DNA of 64,000 nt, taken from Arthrobacter_D sp015752045. Lineage in GTDB: Bacteria > Actinomycetota > Actinomycetes > Actinomycetales > Micrococcaceae. Positions 58,290 through 64,000 of this stretch are shown one piece after another. The notes under the pieces were generated by a model. That model had not been told where the DNA came from and made no database searches. It was given only the letters and a program-made list of their open reading frames with translations. The position numbers were made by a program, and so were the translations under genes. The first letter of the stretch is position 1; every line of letters begins with the position of its first letter. The stretch spans positions 124,001-188,000 of the forward strand of contig NZ_JADOUS010000003.1 of assembly GCF_015752045.1 (NCBI RefSeq), written 5' to 3'.

Positions 58290-59491
58290 TGTCTACGCAC
58301 TCAAGGTCGGCGGTGCCCCTCCAGGTCGCCTGGGACGAGTCGATGCTGGCCTACAACTTCGGTGGGCAGCATCCCATGAACCCGGAGAGGCTGCACCTGA
58401 CGGCCCGGCTCGCGCGTGACTGCGGGCTGTTGGACCTCGACGGCGTGACCGTTGCCGCTCCGCCCGTGGCCTCGGACGACGACCTGGCCGCCGTCCACAG
58501 CCCCGACTACATCAGGGCGGTCCGCGAGGTCAGCAGCAACCCCGACACCTCGGACGCCGCCATGGGCCTCGGCACGGAGGACACCCCCGCCTTCGCGGGG
58601 ATGCACGAGGCCAGTGCCCGGCTCACCGGCGGTTCGCTCGACGCGGCCGAGGCGATCCTCCGGGGCTCCGCCGTCCGGGCCGTGAACTTCGGCGGGGGTA
58701 TGCATCACGCGGCACGGTCCCGGGCCAGTGGCTTCTGCATCTACAACGACGCCGCGGCCTCCATCCAGCGGCTGCTGGACCGCGGCGTCCAGCGCGTCCT
58801 GTACATCGACGTCGACGCGCACCACGGCGACGGGACGCAGAGCATCTTCTGGGACGAGCCCCGCGTCATGACGATCTCCCTGCACGAGACGGGCATGAGC
58901 CTCTTCCCGGGAACCGGCTTCGCCAGCGAGACCGGGGGGCCTGCGGCCGAGGGGTACGCGGTGAACGTGGCGCTGCCCACCGTCGCGGGGGACGCGGCGA
59001 TGCTGCGGGCCTTCCACGCCGTCGTGCCGCAGCTCGCCGGTGCCTTCGCCCCCGAGGTCATCGTGAGCCAGCACGGGTGCGATTCCCACCGCGAGGACCC
59101 GCTCACGAACCTGCGGATGAGCGTGGACGCCCAGCACGCGCTGATGGTGGGTGTCCGGGACCTCGCGGACCGCCTGTGCGGGGGGCGGTGGATCGCGACC
59201 GGGGGTGGCGGGTACGCCCTGGCGAGCGTGGTGCCGCGGTCGTGGTCGTTGCTCGTGGCCGTGGCCGCCGGTGCACCGGTGGGCCCGGCGACGCCGGTCC
59301 CGGCGATCTGGCGGGAGTACGTGCTCGAGCGGCACGGCGTCGACGCGCCCCGCCTGATGGGTGATGGCGCGGACATCTGGTGGCGCTCGTGGGAGATCGG
59401 CTACGACCCGAACGACGACCTCGACAGGACGGTGATGGCGACCAGGAAGGCACTCTTCCCGCTCCACGGGCTGGACCCCTGGTTCGACTGA
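58289..59491 (+). CDS. acuC: AcuC-like histone deacetylase-family protein
   Basis: 400 residues. HDAC fold with zinc and catalytic motifs: HDAC start FGGQHPMNPERLHLTARLA, then FGGGMHHAARSRASGFCIYNDAA (His pair) and VLYIDVDAHHGDGTQ (Asp and His ligands). Near the end lie VSQHGCDSHREDPLTNLRMS and the glycine-rich ATGGGGYAL. AcuC removes acetyl or acyl groups from protein lysines and can activate acetyl-CoA synthetase, so a link to acsA at 30 kb is plausible by analogy with Bacillus. Cytosolic. The gene is divergent from ktrB and followed by an ArsR regulator. Confidence 0.92.
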   Translation: MSTHSRSAVPLQVAWDESMLAYNFGGQHPMNPERLHLTARLARDCGLLDLDGVTVAAPPVASDDDLAAVHSPDYIRAVREVSSNPDTSDAAMGLGTEDTPAFAGMHEASARLTGGSLDAAEAILRGSAVRAVNFGGGMHHAARSRASGFCIYNDAAASIQRLLDRGVQRVLYIDVDAHHGDGTQSIFWDEPRVMTISLHETGMSLFPGTGFASETGGPAAEGYAVNVALPTVAGDAAMLRAFHAVVPQLAGAFAPEVIVSQHGCDSHREDPLTNLRMSVDAQHALMVGVRDLADRLCGGRWIATGGGGYALASVVPRSWSLLVAVAAGAPVGPATPVPAIWREYVLERHGVDAPRLMGDGADIWWRSWEIGYDPNDDLDRTVMATRKALFPLHGLDPWFD

Positions 59492-59538
59492 GCCGGACCC
59501 GCCGATCGCATCAGGATGCCGCGCGGCGTATATATCGC

Positions 59539-59551
59539 TAGGGTGGGCGGA
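59539..59551 (+). promoter_or_regulatory. -10 element for leaderless arsR-type gene
   Basis: TAGGGT at 59539-59544 lies six bases before the ATG at 59551, next to an AT-rich GTATATATCG. A leaderless transcript is expected. Confidence 0.45.
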
Positions 59552-60099
59552 TGGGAATCGATGATGTATTCGCCGTCATCGCCGAAGGCACGCGCAGGCA
59601 GATCCTCGAGAATCTCCGTGGCGGCGACAAGGCGGTGGGGGAGCTCGTGATCGAGCTGCAGGTCAGCCAGCCGACGGTGTCGAAGCACCTGAAGGTGCTG
59701 CGGGAGGCGGGCCTGGTGAGCATGCGGGCGCAGGGACAGAAGCGCTACTACTCGCTCGACACCGCCCCGCTCGGCCGGGTACGCGACTGGCTGGCCGGGT
59801 TCGAGCCCACCACGGACCTGGTGTCCATCGCGGCCTCCGAGGACGCCCGTCAGGACCGGCTGTCCTCCTCCGACGCGACGACCGTGGCAGACGTCGTCGC
59901 CGCCCTCGAACCGGAGACGACCGATGCGTCGGACACCGCGGACGTCACGGCGCTGGCCGCCGCGGTCCTGGCAGCACCAGCGGTGCCCACCGGACCGGAC
60001 GCACCGCGTCCCCCGATCGGCCGGACCATGGGCCGCGCGGCGGAGCGCGCCGCGGATCTGCTCTCCCAGCTACGTCGGCGTCGCGATCCGTCCTCGTGA
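59551..60099 (+). CDS. ArsR-family HTH regulator with C-terminal tail
   Basis: 182 residues. Winged HTH at residues 1-85: FAVIAEGTRRQILENLRGGDKAVGELV, QVSQPTVSKHLKVLREAGLV and RAQGQKRYYSLDTAPL. No CxC metal site is seen, so it is not a classical metal sensor. The C-terminal half is a disordered, acidic then basic tail (DAPRPPIGRTMGRAAERAADLLSQL). Likely a repressor of an unknown operon, possibly its own. It lies between acuC and the excisionase-like gene, all on plus. Confidence 0.88.
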   Translation: MGIDDVFAVIAEGTRRQILENLRGGDKAVGELVIELQVSQPTVSKHLKVLREAGLVSMRAQGQKRYYSLDTAPLGRVRDWLAGFEPTTDLVSIAASEDARQDRLSSSDATTVADVVAALEPETTDASDTADVTALAAAVLAAPAVPTGPDAPRPPIGRTMGRAAERAADLLSQLRRRRDPSS

Positions 60100-60317
60100 G
60101 GTTCGACGGCGGGTGACCGTCGCTACCGTGCGTGCACGGCCCGCGCATCGACCGGTCGACTGTCTTTCACTTCAACCACATCAGCCACTACAGTGACTCC
60201 TTAGGCGGATTATCCTTTTGCTACAAGGCGACACGCCGAACGGTCGCCCCCGGGTGGTTTTATCGATGCCGGCCCCAGGGTGCAGTGCAAGCCTCCATGC
60301 AAAGGAACAGTGGTGAG

Positions 60318-60530
60318 ATGGCAGACGGGAATCACTTCTCGGATGTGCAGTTTCGGACGGTCGCGGAAGTGGCCGGGCTCATGCGGGTATCGAAGATGAC
60401 CGTGTACAGGCTCGTGCACGCGGGAGAGTTGCCCGCCGTGCAGTTCGGCCGTTCCTACCGGGTCCCCGAGTCCGCGGTCGAGGATTTCCTCCACCGGGCG
60501 CAGGTCGAGGGGCAGTCGGAGAGCGCCTGA
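60318..60530 (+). CDS. Excisionase-family small HTH protein
   Basis: 70 residues from ATG 60318 (a loosely placed AAAGGA at 60301-60306). The MerR/Xis-like winged HTH covers FRTVAEVAGLMRVSKMTVYRLVHAGELPAVQFGRSYRVPESAVEDFL. Not linked to any integrase; from memory the actinobacterial Rv0500A family keeps this position beside the bS22-type gene. A DNA-binding regulator, in the same broad group as BldC. Conserved neighbourhood argues against phage origin. Confidence 0.9.
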   Translation: MADGNHFSDVQFRTVAEVAGLMRVSKMTVYRLVHAGELPAVQFGRSYRVPESAVEDFLHRAQVEGQSESA

Positions 60531-60636
60531 CCGCCGGTCGTTCGAGGGTTCCCCAAACGGATGTACCCTGTTAAGGAGCGTTTTGGGCGGGTTTCGAGCC
60601 TGCTCGACTTATTGCATCAAACGGGCAACTGCCACC

Positions 60637-60699
60637 AGGCACGCGTCTTTCGTCATCACCAGGGCGTGCCTCGAGGCACATCGCCGCAGTCCGCCCTGG
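60637..60699 (+). promoter_or_regulatory. Structured leader of the bS22-type gene with competing stems
   Basis: Two stems compete for the same bases. Stem A is 60637-60644 with 60664-60671 (AGGCACGC/GCGTGCCT). Stem B is 60659-60666 with 60692-60699 (CCAGGGCG/CGCCCTGG), enclosing the 14-bp palindrome 60666-60679. The 5' UTR is about 150-190 bases, long for a 32-residue gene, which suits translational or transcriptional autoregulation. Confidence 0.55.
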
Positions 60700-60724
60700 C
60701 AACACAACAGTTTGTGAGGACTCT

Positions 60725-60823
60725 ATGGGTTCAGTAATCAAGAAGCGCCGCAAGCGTATGGCAAAGAAGAAGCACCGCAAGCTGCTTCGCAAGACCCGTC
60801 ACCAGCGCCGCAACAAGAAGTAG
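60725..60823 (+). CDS. bS22-type small ribosomal protein (AURKAIP1/COX24 domain)
   Basis: 32 residues, MGSVIKKRRKRMAKKKHR and onward, with 20 Lys/Arg. GAGGA five bases before the ATG. The sequence matches the AURKAIP1/COX24 domain of actinobacteria, identified in mycobacterial ribosomes as bS22 (Rv0500B-like, from memory). It probably binds 16S rRNA in the 30S subunit. Too short for most ORF thresholds. It has a long structured leader. Confidence 0.93.
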   Translation: MGSVIKKRRKRMAKKKHRKLLRKTRHQRRNKK

Positions 60824-60934
60824 CCAGGCGCCCGGCCGCGAGCCGGAGTGTGCCGACCGGCCCGGATTCCCGCCTTCTGGCGTGGACGCCGGGCCGTTGT
60901 CGTCTGCGGGCTCCCGGTGGGGCCTGCGCGGGAG

Positions 60935-61747
60935 TCAGGGACTCCTGAACCGCGAGTACCCGCGCCACAGCCCGTAGACGGATCCGATCACGGTCGCCGC
61001 CCGCAGGCCGAGGGTCGCGGCGCGCCGCCCGCTGCGGAAGTCGTAGACCGGCCAGTTGTTCGCGCGGGCATGGCGGCGGAGTCGGCTGTCCGGGTTGATG
61101 GCCACGGGATGCCCGACGGCGGTCAGCAGCGGGATGTCGTTGTAGGAGTCGCTGTAGCCCCAGCAGCGCGAGAGGTCGAGGTTCTCCCGCTGCGCCAGGT
61201 GCAGGACCGCTGCAGCCTTGGCCGGACCGTGCAGGAAATCGCCGACCAGCCTGCCGGTGTACAGGCCGTCCGCGACCTCCCCCACCGTGCCGAGGGCGCC
61301 GGTGAGGCCGAGGCGGCTCGCGATCACGCCGGCCACCTCCACGGGAGTGCCGGTCACCAGCCAGACCTGCCGGCGGGAGGTCAGGTGCTGCTCCGCGAGG
61401 GCGCGCGCGCCGGGCCAGATCTTCGACGCGATCATCTCGTCGTAGACCTCCTCGCCGAGCGCCAGGATGTCCTCGTGGGCAATCCCGATGGCGAACGCGA
61501 GGGCGGCGTCGCGCACCGAGTTCACGTCCGTCATCGTCTCGCCGCGCATGATGAAGCGGAGCTGCTTCCAGGCCAGGCCTGCGGCGAAGCGCAGCGTGAA
61601 GGCCTTGCGCTGGTACATCTTCCGGCCGACGTGGAAGAGGCTCGCGCCGCGCATCAGGGTGTTGTCCACGTCGAAGAAGGCGGCTTCCCCCGCGATCGTC
61701 GCCGGAGGCTGGGGGGTGGGGTGCGTGACCCGTGCGGCGTCCGGCAT
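60935..61747 (-). CDS. HAD-family phosphatase, SerB-like (HAD-IB)
   Basis: 270 residues from ATG 61747. Motif I FFDVDNTLMRGAS, motif II WLVTGTPVEVA, motif III via Lys in GPAKAAAV, motif IV GYSDSYNDIPLL. The C-terminal ~25 residues include a hydrophobic segment (LGLRAATVIGSVYGLWRGY) that may peripherally anchor it. Related to Rv0505c (SerB1, from memory). Activity on phosphoserine or lysophosphatidate is not decided by sequence. A TAGACT -10 lies six bases upstream of the start, so this gene also looks leaderless. Divergent from the glutaredoxin-like gene. Confidence 0.9.
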   Translation of the reverse strand: MPDAARVTHPTPQPPATIAGEAAFFDVDNTLMRGASLFHVGRKMYQRKAFTLRFAAGLAWKQLRFIMRGETMTDVNSVRDAALAFAIGIAHEDILALGEEVYDEMIASKIWPGARALAEQHLTSRRQVWLVTGTPVEVAGVIASRLGLTGALGTVGEVADGLYTGRLVGDFLHGPAKAAAVLHLAQRENLDLSRCWGYSDSYNDIPLLTAVGHPVAINPDSRLRRHARANNWPVYDFRSGRRAATLGLRAATVIGSVYGLWRGYSRFRSP

Positions 61748-61843
61748 GCTCAGAGTCTAGTTCGTCGGCTCCCCGCGCCGACGGCACCCTCTGCCGGTGC
61801 CGTTCCTGCTTCCGACGCCGCACGGGCGCAGTACCGTGGAGGG

Positions 61844-62107
61844 ATGGAACCTCCCGTGGACATGCCCGGTGCCGGCGTCGTCCTCCTCACCCGACCCGCG
61901 TGTCACCTCTGCGAGGATGCCCGCGCCGTGGTGCAGCGGGTGACCGCCGAGCTGGGCCTCGGCTGGCGCGAGGTGTCGGCGGCCGAGGCCCCCGCGCTCG
62001 GTGCCCGGTTCGCGGAGGAACTGCCCGTCCTGTTCATCGACGGCGTCCAGCGCGACTTCTGGTCGATCGACGAGTCGAGGCTGAGGCGGCTGCTGGCCGG
62101 CGCCTGA
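61844..62107 (+). CDS. Glutaredoxin-like protein
   Basis: 87 residues from ATG 61844 (TGGAGGG upstream). Thioredoxin fold with CxxC at RPACHLCEDA and a cis-Pro in EELPVLFIDG. From memory it matches Rv0508. It belongs to the DUF836 glutaredoxin-like family of unproven partners. Located before rex, suggesting a redox-linked unit. Cytosolic. Confidence 0.9.
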   Translation: MEPPVDMPGAGVVLLTRPACHLCEDARAVVQRVTAELGLGWREVSAAEAPALGARFAEELPVLFIDGVQRDFWSIDESRLRRLLAGA

Positions 62108-62276
62108 CACATCCCGCCGGTCCGGCCCGGCGTCCCGTCACGGCGGCCCGCCGCCCGGCTTGGAGGCCCCGCGCCGTCGGCATACAGTGGTGTTACTTCC
62201 GCCCCCGACGCCGAGGGATCCCGGAACCGCGACTCCCGGACCGGACGCCGCGGTGCTAGCAACGGAGCCGAGAACA

Positions 62277-62978
62277 GTGACAACGCCGGACATGCCAGGC
62301 CTCCACCCCGTGGGTGATGCGGCGCGCCACATCCCTCCTGCGTCGGTGGCCCGCCTCACCATCTACCTGCGTGCGCTGAATTCCCTGCTCGCGGAGGGCA
62401 TCGAACGCGTGTCCTCCGAGGAACTGGCGGACGCCGCCGGAGTGAACTCGCCCAAGCTGCGCAAGGACCTCTCCTATCTCGGGTCCTACGGCACACGGGG
62501 CGTCGGGTACGACGTGCAGTACCTGAACCGGCAGATCTCGATCGCCCTCGGGCTGACACTCGACTGGCGCGTCGCCATCCTCGGCGCGGGCAACCTCGGG
62601 CGGGCCCTCGCCGGCTACTCGGGGTTCGTGTCGCGGGGCTTCGAGATCGTCGCGCTCTTCGACGCCGACCAGCTCGTCGTCGGTTCCGAGGTCGGCTACC
62701 TCAGGGTCAGCGCCGTCGACGACCTCGAGGCGGTGCTGGAGCGCACCCGCACCAACATGGCGGTGCTCGCGGTTCCCGCGGCGGTGGCCCAGGAGCTGTG
62801 CGACCGCCTCGTCGCGGCCGGGATCTCCAGCATCCTCAGCTTCGCGCCCGTGGTGCTGCAGGTGCCATCGCACGTCCAGCTGCGCAAGGTGGACATGTCC
62901 ACCGAGCTGCAGATCCTGGCCTATCACGCGCAAAGGGCGCAGGAGCCGGACCTCGGTCCGATCTCCCGTGCCCAGTAA
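62277..62978 (+). CDS. rex: Redox-sensing transcriptional repressor Rex
   Basis: 233 residues from GTG 62277 (GGAG about nine bases upstream); a longer frame from 62160 is less likely. N-terminal winged helix: SVARLTIYLRALNSL, VSSEELADAAGVNSPKLRKDLSYLGSYGTRGVGYDV. The Rossmann NAD(H) domain starts WRVAILGAGNLGRALAGYSGF and continues to VLAVPAAVAQELCDRLVAAGISSILSFAPVVL. Rex represses respiratory and hemA genes when NADH is low. In Streptomyces and relatives rex precedes hemA. Here the expected hemA is not next; a membrane protein gene follows on the other strand. Confidence 0.95.
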   Translation: MTTPDMPGLHPVGDAARHIPPASVARLTIYLRALNSLLAEGIERVSSEELADAAGVNSPKLRKDLSYLGSYGTRGVGYDVQYLNRQISIALGLTLDWRVAILGAGNLGRALAGYSGFVSRGFEIVALFDADQLVVGSEVGYLRVSAVDDLEAVLERTRTNMAVLAVPAAVAQELCDRLVAAGISSILSFAPVVLQVPSHVQLRKVDMSTELQILAYHAQRAQEPDLGPISRAQ

Positions 62979-63002
62979 GCGGGTCTACGCGCGGCTGCGC
63001 AC

Positions 63003-63662
63003 TCAGTACCCGAACTTCTGCGGTGCGAAGTACGGCCGCGCGGGCTTGAGGTAGGTCAGGACCACGCCGGCCACGCCCAGCAGCATGACCAGCACGCTGA
63101 ACACCACCGAGAGCGCCGACGTCTCCGCCACCGCCTGTCCGGTCGACTCCGCGGCGGCGGTGAGCATGGGCGTCAGGAGGACGGTGGCGAGCACGCCCAG
63201 CACGTTGAGCGCGGCCAGCACGGTGGCGGTGATGCGGGCCCAGTTCCGGCCCTTGCGGATGAAGACGGCCAGGACCACGTACAGCGCCGCGATGATCACC
63301 GAGACCACGAGCCCGATTCCCACCCCGACCGCGGCGCCCGCCATGTCCGGCACCTCGGTCGTCAGCAGGGAGATGACGGACGACAGCAGGTAGACGACGC
63401 CGGCAGCAAGGATGAGGTAGTAGGCCCGGTCGACCTCCTTGGGCGCCGGCCCCTTCTCGGCGAGGCCCGACGCACCCGACGTCGGATAGGCATAACCCGA
63501 GGGCTGGGCGGCCTGGTGGCCGTACTGGCCGCCGTCGTCCTGCTGGCCGTACCGGGGTGGGTCCTGCTGGGGGTAGGGGTTCTGGCCGCTGCTGCCCGAT
63601 CCCGGTGGATTCCAGGCGGGCCCGCCGTTCTGCCCGTCCGGGTTGTCCTGTGGTGTGCTCAT
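63003..63662 (-). CDS. Hypothetical four-helix membrane protein
   Basis: 219 residues from ATG 63662 (GGAGGA eight bases upstream). The first ~75 residues are Gln/Gly/Pro/Tyr-rich and disordered (QNPYPQQDPPRYGQQ). Four transmembrane helices follow (LILAAGVVYLLSSVISLL, AVGVGIGLVVSVIIAALYVVLAVFI, ITATVLAALNVLGVLATVLL, VVFSVLVMLLGVAGVVLTYL). No family is assigned with certainty; many actinobacteria have such proteins of unknown role. It converges on rex with 24 bases between stops. Confidence 0.82.
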   Translation of the reverse strand: MSTPQDNPDGQNGGPAWNPPGSGSSGQNPYPQQDPPRYGQQDDGGQYGHQAAQPSGYAYPTSGASGLAEKGPAPKEVDRAYYLILAAGVVYLLSSVISLLTTEVPDMAGAAVGVGIGLVVSVIIAALYVVLAVFIRKGRNWARITATVLAALNVLGVLATVLLTPMLTAAAESTGQAVAETSALSVVFSVLVMLLGVAGVVLTYLKPARPYFAPQKFGY

Positions 63663-63844
63663 CGTCGCGTCCTCCGCTGATCGGTGTCGGTCATCCGCCG
63701 CTGGTGCCCCTCGTGGATGTGGTCACCGTCAGCCTAGTTCGTGCGCTCCCGGTGGGGACAGGCCGAAACGCCGGCGGCCGGCGCCGTCGGGAGGACGACG
63801 CCGGCCGTCGGGGCCGGCTGCGGGCACCGGGCCCGAGCGACGGA

Positions 63845-64000
63845 TCAGACCGTGGCGACCGCGGGGGCCACGAAGGCGGCCTCGATGGTGATGGTGACCT
63901 TGTCGCCGACGAGGACGCCGCCCGCTTCGAGGGCCGCGTTCCAGGTGAGGCCGAAGTCCTTGCGCGAGATGCTCGTGGAGGCGGAGACCCCGGCGCGGGT
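63845..64000 (-). CDS. YceI-family protein, C-terminal fragment at window edge
   Basis: 52 codons ending at TGA 63845-63847; the start lies beyond the window. The sequence SRKDFGLTWNAALEAGGVLVGD and TITIEAAFV is the conserved C-terminal part of the YceI lipocalin-like family, which binds isoprenoid or lipid ligands. Full length is expected to be about 180 residues. Confidence 0.88.
   Translation of the reverse strand, partial: TRAGVSASTSISRKDFGLTWNAALEAGGVLVGDKVTITIEAAFVAPAVATV

Noticed and set aside
60318..60530. Phage excisionase and hence prophage remnant
   Set aside because: No integrase, attachment site or other phage gene nearby; a conserved actinobacterial position next to the bS22-type gene explains it.

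Overview
The window reads as a chromosomal segment of a high-GC actinobacterium, most likely a Micrococcaceae member (Arthrobacter sensu lato). This rests on roughly 70 percent GC, dense short-spaced operons, frequent GTG starts, several apparently leaderless genes, and typical actinobacterial genes such as a CRP/GlxR-type regulator, a MarP-like protease, a DUF4244 pilin and a tiny Lys/Arg-rich bS22-type ribosomal protein. The genus is inferred; no rRNA is present. I see no IS element, prophage or CRISPR array.

Layout. 1-13.5 kb: asparaginase II-type protein (cut by the edge), a membrane-anchored sulfite-oxidase-like molybdoenzyme, purD-purC, a secreted beta-propeller protein, tRNA-Pro(CGG), a two-gene heterodimeric ABC exporter, a metallophosphoesterase and a class A penicillin-binding protein. 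13.5-18.4 kb: DUF4177, RidA, a Nudix protein, CRP, MarP and DUF2332. 18.5-27 kb: a dipeptide ABC transporter (dppA-B-C on plus, fused dppDF ATPase on minus). A DUF5996 gene and a solo retron sit between its two parts. 27-36 kb: aroQ with an MHS transporter, a TetR/Ohr divergent pair, acetyl-CoA synthetase, a hypothetical membrane protein, endonuclease III, a CoA-type Nudix and a family-A polymerase-like protein. 37.3-45.6 kb: a compact Tad/Flp secretion locus (CpaE-like, TadA, TadB, TadC, DUF4244 pilin, two TadE/TadG-like proteins) converging on its usual DEAD/DEAH helicase. 45.6-54.8 kb: GNAT, TrhO, methyltransferase, topoisomerase I, Ppx/GppA, a TIM-barrel epimerase and proC. 54.8-64 kb: GT87 glycosyltransferase, KtrAB-like potassium uptake, AcuC deacetylase, ArsR regulator, excisionase-type HTH, bS22, SerB-like phosphatase, glutaredoxin-like protein, Rex, a membrane protein and a YceI-like protein (cut by the edge).

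Most of this is conserved actinobacterial backbone: from memory, much of the order resembles two M. tuberculosis regions (about Rv3646c-Rv3683 and Rv0496-Rv0508), rearranged here. Against that backbone the stand-out is 23409-23614. A perfect 16-bp inverted repeat brackets four tight hairpins immediately upstream of a 491-residue reverse transcriptase with retron hallmarks (NAxxH-like motif, YADD, VTG). This looks like an msr-msd plus RT retron without a recognisable effector gene. Other points of interest are asymmetric ATPase sites in the ABC exporter, a TetR operator at ohr, a structured leader before bS22, an operator-like palindrome at proC, and unusual inserts in the Tad proteins.
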